From Ramlibacter algicola (lineage in GTDB: Bacteria; Pseudomonadota; Gammaproteobacteria; Burkholderiales; Burkholderiaceae_C): DNA of 64,000 nucleotides. Position numbers and translations under genes: made by a program. Of this stretch, positions 41,190 through 49,853 are shown in pieces; positions within the stretch are counted from its first letter, which is position 1; every line of letters begins with the position of its first letter. The stretch is taken from assembly GCF_016641735.1 (NCBI RefSeq), contig NZ_JAEDAO010000001.1, forward strand, positions 1,178,001-1,242,000. The letters are read 5' to 3'. A model generated the notes under the pieces. That model was not told where the DNA came from. It searched no databases and saw only the letters and a list, made by a program, of their open reading frames with translations.

Positions 41190-41978
41190 ATGCTGCCCCC
41201 CAACCCTGTGTTCGAAGCTTTTGACAAGCGAAATGTCGCCTATGGCACCTTCATCCAAAACAACAGCCCGGAGAACTGCGAGATCGCGGCCGGCGCTGGC
41301 CTGGACTTCGTGATCATCGACATGGAGCACGGCACCTTCGGGATCGAATCGGCCGCGAACATGATCCGAGCCGCGGAGAGCTGCGGCACCGCGCCCTTCG
41401 TGCGCATCCCGGAGGCCTCGCGCGCGACGGTGCTGAAAGTGCTGGACGCCGGCGCGGTCGGCATCATCGTGCCGAACGTGGAGTCGGCCGAGCAGCTACG
41501 CGAAGTCATTGCGTCGACCCGCTACGCGCCCAACGGGACCCGCGGCGCCTGCCCTTGCGTGCGTTCCACCGGCCACGGCATCGTCGATTGGCAGACCTCC
41601 ACCGCTTGGGCGGAGAAGAACATCATGGTCGTCGCACTGGTCGAGACCAAGGCTGGCGTCGACAACTTCGCAGAGATCGTCGCCGTCGAGGGCCTGAACG
41701 TGGTTGGCGTCGGCCAGTTCGACCTGAGCATGTCGCTGGGCTATGCCGGCGACCACAAGCACCCCGAGGTCGTGCGCAAGCAGGCCGAAATGAACCAGCT
41801 AGCGTTGGCCAACGGCGTCGACGTGCTGGGTGTCATCTTCGAATCCGAGGCCGCGCCGATCCGCGCCGGCGTCGAGAGGCTGCGCGGGCAGGGCGCCCGC
41901 TTCATCGCGTTGACCGGCGACCGCTTCGTTCTCGCCGACACCTACCGCAGCGTGGCCGCGGCCGTGAACCTGCGCTGA
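41190..41978 (+). CDS. HpcH/HpaI-family class II aldolase
   Basis: A 262-residue TIM-barrel aldolase of the HpaI/GarL/RhmA type, cleaving 2-keto-3-deoxy or 4-hydroxy-2-oxo acids to pyruvate plus an aldehyde with a divalent metal. Visible family motifs are GTFIQNNSPE, DFVIIDMEHGTFG near residues 47-59, RIPEA, the AGAVGIIVPNVESAEQ block near 90-105 and VETKAGVDN (metal-ligand Glu). AAGGAGAA precedes the start. It is followed by TRAP genes, suggesting that it handles the acid imported by that system. Confidence 0.88.
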   Translation: MLPPNPVFEAFDKRNVAYGTFIQNNSPENCEIAAGAGLDFVIIDMEHGTFGIESAANMIRAAESCGTAPFVRIPEASRATVLKVLDAGAVGIIVPNVESAEQLREVIASTRYAPNGTRGACPCVRSTGHGIVDWQTSTAWAEKNIMVVALVETKAGVDNFAEIVAVEGLNVVGVGQFDLSMSLGYAGDHKHPEVVRKQAEMNQLALANGVDVLGVIFESEAAPIRAGVERLRGQGARFIALTGDRFVLADTYRSVAAAVNLR

Positions 41979-42006
41979 CCACCAATCCACATTACCGGAG
42001 ACATCT

Positions 42007-43005
42007 ATGAAGTTCATCAGAACCCTGCTGGCCGCTGTCGCAGCGGCCTCTGCGTTCCACGCGGCGCCCGCGCTCGCGCAATCGCCTGTGGTGATGCGCG
42101 TCGCGTCCGTCACGCCGGAACAGCACCCGGTCAGCACCATGCTGAAGAAGGTGGCCGCCAAGATCAACGCGCGGCCTGACCTTCACCTCAAGATGGAACT
42201 GTATGTGGGCGGCACGCTCGGCGGCGACCTTGAGGCCCTCGACCAAGTCGCCCGAGGCGCCGTGCAGGGCTCGGCCGCAGGCGGCATCTCGGTGCTGCAG
42301 GGCTACAACGCGAAGTTCGGCATCGAGGAACTGCCCTTCATGTTCGCCGACCGCCAGGCCGCCTATAAGGCCATGGATGGCAAGCTCGGCGAGGAGGTGG
42401 GCAAGCTCGCGGAGCAGCATGGCTTCAAGGTGCTGGCTTACTGGGAAAATGGCTTCCGCCACTTCACTAACAGCAAGCGCCCGATCGTTACGCCGAAGGA
42501 CATGTCCGGCCTGCGCTTCCGCTCTGCCGAAAGCAAGATCCGCCTGGAGATGTTCCGCCAGCTCAAGGCTTCGGCGATCCCGATGCCCTTCACGGAGCTG
42601 TACCAGGCCCTGCAACAGGGCGTGGTGGATGGACAGGAGAACCCGGTGGGGCTGATCACCAGCGCCAGTCTGTACACCGTGCAGAAGCACCTCAGCTTCT
42701 CGGGCCACATCTGGAGCGCGATCCCGATCGTGGTGTCGAAGAAGTGGTACGACGCTCTGAACGAGAAGCAGCGCGCCGCGCTGCGCGACGAGTTCTACGC
42801 GGCACGCGTGGAGCAACGCGCGCTCATCGCGAGCGAGGAGGCCGAGCAGGTCAAGTTCCTCAAGGCCAAGGGCGTGCAGGTCACCAACGTGGACGTCAAG
42901 GCGTTCCGGGAAGCCACCGATCCGGTCTGGAAGACCGCCGAACCGATCTTCGGCGCCGAGTGGATGGCGATCGCCCGCCAAGTCCGGGACGGCACTGCCA
43001 AGTAA
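42007..43005 (+). CDS. dctP: TRAP transporter solute-binding protein (DctP)
   Basis: A 332-residue periplasmic receptor. Residues 1-25 are a Sec signal peptide (MKFIRTLLAAVAAASAFHAA, PALAQ). The body shows the DctP hallmarks ELYVGGTLGGDLEALDQVARGA, FRHFTNSKRPI (the conserved Arg that binds the solute carboxylate near residues 155-180) and QGVVDGQENPVGLI. It captures a dicarboxylate or sugar acid and delivers it to the DctQ-DctM permease encoded downstream. A long hairpin lies between this gene and dctQ. Confidence 0.92.
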   Translation: MKFIRTLLAAVAAASAFHAAPALAQSPVVMRVASVTPEQHPVSTMLKKVAAKINARPDLHLKMELYVGGTLGGDLEALDQVARGAVQGSAAGGISVLQGYNAKFGIEELPFMFADRQAAYKAMDGKLGEEVGKLAEQHGFKVLAYWENGFRHFTNSKRPIVTPKDMSGLRFRSAESKIRLEMFRQLKASAIPMPFTELYQALQQGVVDGQENPVGLITSASLYTVQKHLSFSGHIWSAIPIVVSKKWYDALNEKQRAALRDEFYAARVEQRALIASEEAEQVKFLKAKGVQVTNVDVKAFREATDPVWKTAEPIFGAEWMAIARQVRDGTAK

Positions 43006-43041
43006 GGCACCTGCACTTGCGCGCGGTCCGAGCGGCAGTGC

Positions 43042-43068
43042 AAGGCGTCCGGCGAGGCCGGACGCCTT
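43042..43068 (+). terminator. Intercistronic hairpin after dctP
   Basis: AAGGCGTCCGG-CGAGG-CCGGACGCCTT, an 11-bp perfect stem with a 5-nt loop, followed by CAATTT. It lies between dctP and dctQ and probably acts as a partial terminator or 3' stabiliser, which would raise the level of the binding protein over the permease. Confidence 0.7.
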
Positions 43069-43090
43069 CAATTTACGCAGTCAGAGGCCG

Positions 43091-43639
43091 GTGCCTCTCT
43101 TCGGAAAATCGATGACACAAAACGTCTCCGGGCGGGTCGGCGCTGCCGTTCTCGCCGGCCTTGATACAGGCCTGTGCGCCATCTGTGCGGCCACCATCGT
43201 GGCATTCTCGGTCATGCTGATCGCGCAGGTCGGCCTGCGGCAGATCGGCGAGCCGCTTTTCTGGATCGAAGAGGTGTGCCAGTACCTGATGGTCTACCTG
43301 TGCTTTTTGGGAACGGCCATCGCCTGGGGCCGGCGCGAGCACCTAGTCGTTGACTTCCTGCCGTCCCTGCTGCCTGACACGCCACGAAAGGTGTTGACGT
43401 TCGCGGTGGACGCGGTGGTGCTCGTGTTCGCGGCCTGGGCTGCGTGGGCGAGCGCGGAGTTCGCGCTCTACTCGATGCGCAAGATTTCGATTTCGCTGGA
43501 AGCGCCTGTCGGCTACGGCTATCTCGGGGCGCCTATAGGCTTTGCGATCGTCTCCCTGCAGTCCCTGATTTTCATGGTGTGTGGCGAGAAAGGCCAAGTG
43601 CTGTCTCGGCAGCCCGAACTGGAAGAGGTGGGAATGTGA
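43091..43639 (+). CDS. dctQ: TRAP transporter small permease (DctQ)
   Basis: A 182-residue membrane protein with four predicted transmembrane helices (about residues 18-40, 55-75, 95-118 and 140-160). DctQ signature features are the first-helix AATIVAFSVMLIAQVGLRQI, then GEPLFWIEEVCQYLMVYLCF and AWGRREHLVVDF. GTG 43091 is given; ATG 43112 (MTQNVSG) is an equally good alternative. It overlaps the dctM start by 4 bp. It forms the integral membrane complex with DctM. Confidence 0.9.
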   Translation: MPLFGKSMTQNVSGRVGAAVLAGLDTGLCAICAATIVAFSVMLIAQVGLRQIGEPLFWIEEVCQYLMVYLCFLGTAIAWGRREHLVVDFLPSLLPDTPRKVLTFAVDAVVLVFAAWAAWASAEFALYSMRKISISLEAPVGYGYLGAPIGFAIVSLQSLIFMVCGEKGQVLSRQPELEEVGM

Positions 43640-44913
43640 TTGGTACGTTGACCGGCTCTCTGCTGGGCCTTCTCTTCTTCGCCGTGCCGGTGGGCTTCGC
43701 ACTCGGCATCGCTACCTTGTTGGTGATCCTGCAGCAAGGCGTGTTTCCGGCCGAAGTCATCGTCCAGCGCGCGATCTCGGGCGTGGGTTCCTTCCCGATG
43801 TTGGCCTTGCCGCTGTTCGTGCTGGTCGGCTACCTCATGGAGCATGGCAGCACGCACCGCTTGATGCGGTTCGCCAACGCGGTGCTGGGGCGTCTGCCCG
43901 GCGGCATGGCAGCGGCTGAAGTGTCCGCTTCCGCCATGTTCGGTGCGGTGTCCGGATCGGGCATCGCCGCGATCGCGGCGATCGGCAGCGTGTTCGGGCC
44001 CGAACTCGTGCGCCAGCGCTATCCCAAGGGTTTCATCGTCTCCCTTATAGCTGCCGCAGGCGGATTGGGCGTGCTGATCCCGCCCAGCGTGCCGTTGATC
44101 ATCTACGGCCTGATCGGGAACGTATCGATCGGCGGCCTGTTCTTCGGCACCATCATCCCCGGCCTGCTCGTCACCTTCCTCATCGCCGCCTTCGCCATGG
44201 GGCTGTCGTGGCACTACGGCTTCGGAGAGCGCCGCAAGGCGCCCGCCGGCGAGTTGTGGAGCAGCTTCGTCAGCGCAATCCCGCCATTGATGCTTCCGGT
44301 TGTCGTGATGGGCGGCATCTTCAGCGGCCTGTTCACGGCGACGGAATCCGCTGCCCTTGGCGTTCTGCTGGCGATGGTCCTGGCGAGCGTGGTGTACGGG
44401 GAACTCACGTGGGCGCGCTTTTACGACGCACTGGTAAAGACTGCGCTGATGAGCGGAGCGATCCTGATCGTCCTGGCCATGTCGGCCTCTTTCGCCTGGC
44501 TCGTGACGGTGTCGCAGTTTCCCGAGCTCGTCGCGACTTGGCTGAAGGGCATCTCAGACTCGGCGATCGTGGTGTTCATCATCATCCAGGTCATCATCCT
44601 AGTCTTGGGAATAGTGCTGGAGGCGCTGCCGATCATCGTGATCACGACACCGGTGTTCCTGCCCGTCGTGTCGGCCATGGGCATAGACCCGATCGTCTAC
44701 GGCATCGTGCTGACGCTGAACTGCGTGATCGCGGGAATGTCGCCGCCCGTGGCCGTGAGCATCTACGTGTCAGCGCGCCTGGTGAACGCCAAGCCGTCAG
44801 AAGCAAACAAGTGGCTCCTGATCTTCATCATGCCCTTGGTGCTGGTCGGCATTGTGTGCATGATGGTGCCCGACATCGTCCTGTACCTGCCCCGGGTGCT
44901 GGGAAGTATCTAG
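43636..44913 (+). CDS. dctM: TRAP transporter large permease (DctM)
   Basis: A 425-residue protein, the usual DctM length, from the GTG at 43636 that overlaps the dctQ stop (GTGA). It is almost entirely hydrophobic with about 11-12 transmembrane segments. The family motifs FPMLALPLFVLVGYLMEHG and SGSGIAAIAAIGS near residues 100-112 are present, as is the LIPPSVPLIIYG block. It is the secondary transport channel, driven by sodium or protons. Confidence 0.94.
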   Translation: MIGTLTGSLLGLLFFAVPVGFALGIATLLVILQQGVFPAEVIVQRAISGVGSFPMLALPLFVLVGYLMEHGSTHRLMRFANAVLGRLPGGMAAAEVSASAMFGAVSGSGIAAIAAIGSVFGPELVRQRYPKGFIVSLIAAAGGLGVLIPPSVPLIIYGLIGNVSIGGLFFGTIIPGLLVTFLIAAFAMGLSWHYGFGERRKAPAGELWSSFVSAIPPLMLPVVVMGGIFSGLFTATESAALGVLLAMVLASVVYGELTWARFYDALVKTALMSGAILIVLAMSASFAWLVTVSQFPELVATWLKGISDSAIVVFIIIQVIILVLGIVLEALPIIVITTPVFLPVVSAMGIDPIVYGIVLTLNCVIAGMSPPVAVSIYVSARLVNAKPSEANKWLLIFIMPLVLVGIVCMMVPDIVLYLPRVLGSI

Positions 44914-44928
44914 AGAGCATCGAGAAGC

Positions 44929-45732
44929 GTGGCCCTGAAGATTGTCGAAAACGGTGAGTTGACCCAAGGCGAGCAGGCGTATCGCCACCTGCGCCGCATG
45001 ATCGTTGACTGCGAGCTGCCCCCCGGCAGCTCCGTCAGCGAACCTGAACTCACGCAGCTTCTCGACATGGGCAAGGCCGCGGTCCGCGCCGCATTGCTGC
45101 GGCTGTCGCACGACGGCTTGGTGTCGGCCGTGCCGAGGTACGGCTACCGGGTGGCGCCCCTCGACATCAAGGACGCTCTTGAGCTCACGCAGTTGCGGCT
45201 GTTGACCGAGCCGCCGGCGTACCGGCTGGCGACCGGCCGGCTGGATCCGGCTGTCATCGAGCTCGCGCGCAAGCGCTACTCCGCCGGATACGACCGCAAC
45301 AATGCCAAGTCCGTCACGCGGTACCTGACGCAAAGCCGTGAGTTCAAGCTTGCAGTCGCTCGAGCCAGTGGCAACGGGCGCTTGGCCACGTGGGTCGAAG
45401 AGGTCTCCGAGAGGATCGACCGCTACCTGAGGGTTAGCGCGCTGACTTCCGACCTTTCACCTACCATCGCCAGCAACCTTCTGCCGCTGTGCGATGCGAT
45501 GCTGGATGGTCAGGCCGATCAGGCGGAGTCACTGGCTAGGGAAAACATCCAGGCTGTCACCGCGAGGCTGCTGTCCGCGCTTTTCCGGCCGCATGAGAAG
45601 TCGACGGAGTTCGCCTTTAGCGGGGAAGACGTCGCGTCGATGCTCGGATTGCGGCCCCGGACTGCTGAGCTTGGCAAGGCCGAGCCCACCCGTCGCACAC
45701 GTCCGACACGTAATGCAACCTCCCGTGGCTAG
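44929..45732 (+). CDS. GntR-family (FadR/FCD) transcriptional regulator
   Basis: A 267-residue regulator from a GTG start 15 bp after dctM. The N-terminal winged helix is GEQAYRHLRRMIVDCELPPG with SEPELTQLLDMGKAAVRAAL (residues about 13-55). The C-terminal part is an all-helical FCD-type effector domain (metal-binding His residues not clearly present). It probably senses the carboxylic acid imported by the TRAP system and controls this operon. The TGACATGTCA palindrome upstream of the aldolase is a candidate operator. Confidence 0.85.
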   Translation: MALKIVENGELTQGEQAYRHLRRMIVDCELPPGSSVSEPELTQLLDMGKAAVRAALLRLSHDGLVSAVPRYGYRVAPLDIKDALELTQLRLLTEPPAYRLATGRLDPAVIELARKRYSAGYDRNNAKSVTRYLTQSREFKLAVARASGNGRLATWVEEVSERIDRYLRVSALTSDLSPTIASNLLPLCDAMLDGQADQAESLARENIQAVTARLLSALFRPHEKSTEFAFSGEDVASMLGLRPRTAELGKAEPTRRTRPTRNATSRG

Positions 45733-45757
45733 GAGTTGGCTCTGCCGGCCCGTACCT

Positions 45758-46324
45758 TCAGACGGCGCGCCGGCGCCAGGCTTCGAGCAGGCGACGCGCG
45801 CAGGCCAGCAGGCCTCCAGCCGCAGGGCCGCTCGCTGCGTCGTGCGGCATTTCGGCTGCTGTGGGCACTGGCGATGCCGGCACGGTGGCAGCGCCGCCGA
45901 GCGCACCTTGCAGGTTCGCCGCAAACTGGTCCGCCACCCGGTTCAGCACCGGCGTGGCCATCGCGGTGAGCACCTTGCTCATCGAGCCAGTCACCTCCGT
46001 CTCAAGTCGCAGTGCGATTGCTGTGCCCCCGTTGCAGGGCCTCGAGCGGAAGCTCCCGCGGCCATGGAACGGCTCGAACCGCCCCTTCATCGTGAAGTCC
46101 ACCTCGGCGGGCGGCGCCCAGCGTTGCACGTTGACTTCGACGACGACGGCGCGCGAGAACGCGCCCATATCCACATTGAGGGTCCAGACCGAGGCGTCGG
46201 CGTCCACCTCCTGGTGCGAATGGTAGCCCGGCATCTGGGCGGCCCAGTTGCCGATGTCCTGCACGAACTGCCACGTGTCCGCCTGGCTGCACGCGACCCG
46301 GATTTCGCGTTCCGCGCCGATCAT
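45758..46324 (-). CDS. SRPBCC-family (CoxG-like) protein
   Basis: A 188-residue START/SRPBCC helix-grip protein of the CoxG type: EREIRVACSQADTWQFVQDI at the start, DFTMKGRFEPFHGRGSF in the middle and a helix NRVADQFAANLQGAL. A long Ala/Pro tail with an amphipathic end follows. Cytoplasmic or peripheral to the membrane. CoxG-type proteins usually help assemble or anchor molybdenum hydroxylases, but here it ends a flavin-dehydrogenase operon. It overlaps that gene by 4 bp. Confidence 0.75.
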   Translation of the reverse strand: MIGAEREIRVACSQADTWQFVQDIGNWAAQMPGYHSHQEVDADASVWTLNVDMGAFSRAVVVEVNVQRWAPPAEVDFTMKGRFEPFHGRGSFRSRPCNGGTAIALRLETEVTGSMSKVLTAMATPVLNRVADQFAANLQGALGGAATVPASPVPTAAEMPHDAASGPAAGGLLACARRLLEAWRRRAV

Positions 46325-47991
46325 CGCGAGCCTCCCAGCGTCGCCGCATCCGTGTCACGCGCTGCGGTACGGCCCGCGATGTAGCCGAAAGTCATGCCCG
46401 GCCCCAAGGTGGCGCCGCGGCCGTAGTAGCCTGGCCCGGTGATGCTCGCCGCGACGTTGCCTGCCGCATACAGGCCGGGGATGGGCTGGCCGCGTACGTC
46501 GAGCACCTGCGCATTCTCGTTCGTGCGCGGCCCGCCCTTGGTGCCGAGCGCGCCCGTCGTCACGCGCACGGCGTAGAAGGGCGGTTTCTCGATCGAGCCA
46601 AGGTTCGGCAGCGCAGCCTCACGATCGCCCTGCGAACGGTCATAGCGACTCTGGCCCTTGCCGAAGTCCTCATCCACCCCCTTCTGCACGAACCCGTTCC
46701 AGCGCGCAACCGTCGCCGCGAGCTGCCGCGCGTCGATGCCGGTCTTCGCTGCCAGCGCTTCGAGCGTGTCCGCCTTCACGAGCCACTGCGGGTCCGGGTC
46801 CTCCGGCATGGTGGTGCCCACCACGTAGCGCGAGCGGAACTGGTGGTCCAGGATGGCCCAGGCCGGCAGGTTTGCTGCCTCCGGATGGCCGGTCTGCATC
46901 TCCTGCAGTTGACGGCCGAGCGAGTTGTAGTTGGCCGCCTCGTTGGCGAAGCGCTTGCCCTTGGCGTTCACCCAGATCACGTGCGGCCCGTTGCGCTCGG
47001 ACAGGAGCGCGCGGCTGAGGGGATGCCCTTCGTACGACTCGCCGGGGATCATCAGCGACGGGAAATGCCACACCTCCGCCATGTTCGCTAGGTCGGCGCC
47101 GACTTCCATGGCCATCATCAGACCGTCGCCCTCGTTGAACGGCGGCGTGTTGGGGTTTTCGATCGGCGCCTGGAGGAACTGCGCCTGCAGGCGCCGATTC
47201 CACTCGAAGCCCGCGGTTGCCAGCACGAGGCCACGCGAGGCGCCGATCGCGATTGGGGCACGGTCCGCACCTTCCGCCAGCAGGCCGGTGACCCGGCCGC
47301 TCTCGACCACGAGCTTGCGGCCCCGTGTGTCGAACAGGATCGGGATATTGCGGTCGAGCACCGCCTTGAGCAGCCCGGCGACAAGCGCCTGACCGAGCGT
47401 CACGATGCCGTTCATCATGCGCTCCGCCGCGAGTTCCTGCGGGATCTGCCAAGGGCGGAAGAACGCGTCGTACTCTCCCAGCGCCTCCTGGCGGGTGATC
47501 GGGAACGCGAAGGCACTGGGCGGGCGCACCCGCGACTGCCACTCGCCGAGCACCCGGGTGTCGAAAGGCTGCGGCTCGATCGAGCGGCCACCCATGCGTC
47601 CCCCCGGGACTTCCGGTTGGTAGTCCGTCGTCGTCATCGCCCGGAAGGTCAGCGGCGTGTGGTCCTCGAGGTAGCGGATCATCGGCGCGGCGGTGTCGAC
47701 GAAGGTCCGGATAAGGGCTTCGTCCACCCTGCCCATCGCCTGCCGCCGGCAGTACTCCAGTGCGTCCTCGCGCGTGTCGGAGAACTCCAGCACGCCCATG
47801 TGGTGGTTGAGCGGGATCCAGATGCCGCCGCCGGAGACGGCGGTCGTGCCGCCGATGCGACCGGTGCGCTCGACGATCAGCACCTTGGCGCCGCTGTCGT
47901 GGGCCAGAATGGCCGCCGTGAGGCCGGCGGCACCGGAGCCGACGACCACCACGTCGGCGCGGTGGTTCCATTCGGTGGGTGGATTTTTCAT
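46321..47991 (-). CDS. FAD-dependent 3-ketosteroid dehydrogenase-like oxidoreductase
   Basis: A 556-residue flavoprotein of the fumarate reductase/KstD superfamily. The Rossmann FAD motif DVVVVGSGAAGLTAAILAHD is at residues 13-32, followed by the E-R-T and GGTTAVSGGGIWIPLN block near 48-62. Late motifs GTKGGPRTNENAQVLD and GLYAAGNVAASITGPGYYG (FAD-binding) are intact. It fits delta-1-ketosteroid dehydrogenases and FAD-dependent dehydrogenases of cyclic ketones. The operon has no other steroid gene, so the natural substrate is open. Confidence 0.85.
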   Translation of the reverse strand: MKNPPTEWNHRADVVVVGSGAAGLTAAILAHDSGAKVLIVERTGRIGGTTAVSGGGIWIPLNHHMGVLEFSDTREDALEYCRRQAMGRVDEALIRTFVDTAAPMIRYLEDHTPLTFRAMTTTDYQPEVPGGRMGGRSIEPQPFDTRVLGEWQSRVRPPSAFAFPITRQEALGEYDAFFRPWQIPQELAAERMMNGIVTLGQALVAGLLKAVLDRNIPILFDTRGRKLVVESGRVTGLLAEGADRAPIAIGASRGLVLATAGFEWNRRLQAQFLQAPIENPNTPPFNEGDGLMMAMEVGADLANMAEVWHFPSLMIPGESYEGHPLSRALLSERNGPHVIWVNAKGKRFANEAANYNSLGRQLQEMQTGHPEAANLPAWAILDHQFRSRYVVGTTMPEDPDPQWLVKADTLEALAAKTGIDARQLAATVARWNGFVQKGVDEDFGKGQSRYDRSQGDREAALPNLGSIEKPPFYAVRVTTGALGTKGGPRTNENAQVLDVRGQPIPGLYAAGNVAASITGPGYYGRGATLGPGMTFGYIAGRTAARDTDAATLGGSR

Positions 47992-48395
47992 GATTGCGGA
48001 ACGTGTTCAGGTCGGGCGGGTGCCGGGCCGGGCGTGGTGAACTCCGCGCGCTGGTACTCCACTAGGTGCGCATAGTCCGCCCGCAGCGGGGCGAAGATGT
48101 CGAGATTCAGGGCCACTTCGTCGCCCACCGGCTCCACGTGGTGCAGCGTGTGCGGCGGCACGCGCAGCATGCAGCCAGGCGTCATGTGGAACACCTCGTC
48201 GCCCACGTGGTAGCGGAACTGGCCCTGCACACAGACCACCAATTGCTCGAACGTGTGCGTATGCGGCCGCACTGCGATGTCCGGCGAGATCCAGTTCATC
48301 ACGAGGATCGCGTCCTCGCCGCGGAAGCCGCAGCGCTCGATGCCCTTGCGCACGAACTCCCGCGGCAGGAGGTTCCAGTCATGCATGGTGGTCAT
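47988..48395 (-). CDS. Cupin-domain protein
   Basis: A 135-residue single-domain cupin from ATG 48395; an upstream in-frame extension to 48446 is unsupported. The cupin 1 motif reads RPHTHTFEQLVVCVQGQFRY with HTHxxxQ-type metal ligands (His-x-His), and cupin 2 is RVPPHTLHHVEPVG. Such proteins may be dioxygenases or isomerases on small organic acids, or ligand sensors. It overlaps the flavin dehydrogenase start by 4 bp. Confidence 0.8.
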   Translation of the reverse strand: MTTMHDWNLLPREFVRKGIERCGFRGEDAILVMNWISPDIAVRPHTHTFEQLVVCVQGQFRYHVGDEVFHMTPGCMLRVPPHTLHHVEPVGDEVALNLDIFAPLRADYAHLVEYQRAEFTTPGPAPARPEHVPQS

Positions 48396-48405
48396 GGGGG
48401 CGTGC

Positions 48406-48786
48406 CTATTCCGCGAGGGCCGTCGTGAAGCCGGCCGGGGAGACAATTTCCAGCACCTCGAGGTCCGGGCTGTGACGCAGCTCGCGGTGGCGCACGCCGG
48501 GCGGCTGGAAGGCCGAGCCGCCGGTCTCCAGGCGCACGACGCCGATGTCCTCGTACTCGAATTCGACCCAGCCCTTCAGCACGAAGAACAGCTGGAAGCC
48601 GCACGCGTGGGTGTGCCACTGCGGCACGGGGTCCTTACCCGGCACGGCGCGGATCACGTGCGCGGCGTACATGCCGCCAGTCGCGTCGCGGATGCCGGTG
48701 TCGCGGTACTGGAAGAATTCGCGCAGCCCCGGCGCGAAGTCGCTGCCGTCCTTGGCGGCGTTGCGGGCACAGGTTTTCATTGCCAT
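48406..48786 (-). CDS. Cupin-domain protein
   Basis: A 126-residue cupin from ATG 48786, which has GGAGGAG in front; the frame extends to 48933 without family-like sequence. Motifs are PQWHTHACGFQLFFVLKGWV (His-x-His ligands) and PPGVRHRELRHSPDLEVLEI. It is the second gene of the minus-strand operon and probably acts with the neighbouring cupin on the same pathway. Reaction unknown. Confidence 0.8.
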   Translation of the reverse strand: MAMKTCARNAAKDGSDFAPGLREFFQYRDTGIRDATGGMYAAHVIRAVPGKDPVPQWHTHACGFQLFFVLKGWVEFEYEDIGVVRLETGGSAFQPPGVRHRELRHSPDLEVLEIVSPAGFTTALAE

Positions 48787-48799
48787 GGGGTCTCCTCCT

Positions 48800-49711
48800 T
48801 CACGCTTGTAGGGGCCAGGTTTCGGCCAGCGCGCCCAGCGCTTCGCGCGCCGACGGCCATCCGCCATACAGAGCGGCGGTGATGATCGTTTCCTGCACTT
48901 CGACGCGTGAGCAGCCGATGCGCCGGGCGGCACCCATCCAGCGGCGTGCCATCGGCGTGCGGCCGAGGGCCGCGCACATGGCGATCACCGCGAGCACCTT
49001 GGCGCGCACCGGGATCAGCGAGCGCTCGGTGAACAGGTAGCCAAACACCCAGGTGACCATTTCCTTGCGGAACGGGTCGCCGGCGGGCAGCGGGAGGTCG
49101 TCGAAGTCGCCGTCGCGCTGGCCGAAGAGGCGCTCGGCCATGTGGCAAGCGGCCTCGTACAGGTCGGGTCGGGTCTCGGCGGACACGCGGCTCTCCACCG
49201 GCTCGCCGGTGATGGCGCGGCGCTTCTCGAACACCTCGTCCATCATCATCAGCGCGCCGCGCGACACCGGAAAACCGCCAATGTGCGACACGAGGGCGCC
49301 GAGTTCCTTCAGCTGGTCTTCGCTCCAGCCCAGGTTGCGGCACGCGTTCGTCCAGGTGGGGAGCACGCCTTCGCGCAGCAGCACGCTGAGTGCGGAAACG
49401 ACGAGCAGGCCGCGGGTCTTCAGGTCGAGGCCGTCGCGCCCGTAGTACTGGCCGAAGATGTAGACGCTGCAGCGGTCCGCATAGATGTCGTTGCCGCCCT
49501 TCTCGCCGATCAGGCCCCAGCGGCCGAACAGCGGGTACTGCACCTGCTCGAGTGCCTCGTCGAGGAACTCGGCGCTGAAGCCTTCCGCGTGCATGCGACG
49601 GGCGGTAACGTGGGGTTTCTGGATCTGCTCGGGATCGAACTGGCCGACGTAGAGGCTGTGCACGTGATGGCCCGATGCCACCATTTCTGTTTTGGGTTTC
49701 TGGACTGCCAC
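48800..49711 (-). CDS. Carboxymuconolactone decarboxylase (AhpD-like) family protein
   Basis: A 303-residue protein with two CMD-like halves. Start GTG 49711 with GAGGA ahead is preferred; ATG 49684 is possible, and the longer frame to 49888 is not supported. The segment TRGLLVVSALSVLLREGVLP with ACRNLGWSEDQLKELGALVS, and the second copy VRAKVLAVIAMCAALGRTPM with GCSRVEVQETIITAALYGGW, match the CMD fold. The thiol pair of AhpD-type peroxidases is absent, so lactone decarboxylation or another acid-base reaction is likelier. First gene of the operon facing LysR. Confidence 0.8.
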   Translation of the reverse strand: MAVQKPKTEMVASGHHVHSLYVGQFDPEQIQKPHVTARRMHAEGFSAEFLDEALEQVQYPLFGRWGLIGEKGGNDIYADRCSVYIFGQYYGRDGLDLKTRGLLVVSALSVLLREGVLPTWTNACRNLGWSEDQLKELGALVSHIGGFPVSRGALMMMDEVFEKRRAITGEPVESRVSAETRPDLYEAACHMAERLFGQRDGDFDDLPLPAGDPFRKEMVTWVFGYLFTERSLIPVRAKVLAVIAMCAALGRTPMARRWMGAARRIGCSRVEVQETIITAALYGGWPSAREALGALAETWPLQA

Positions 49712-49853
49712 GGGTGTCCTCGCTTTCTGGTTGCTGGGTGGGTGCGCGGCATGTGCGGCACACGCGAGCGGACTGTACGGAGCGCATCGGCACAAGACCA
49801 ATACCAAGTTCTGCCACCTGATATAACCTGCGCTGATCAACCGTCCTGAGCCC

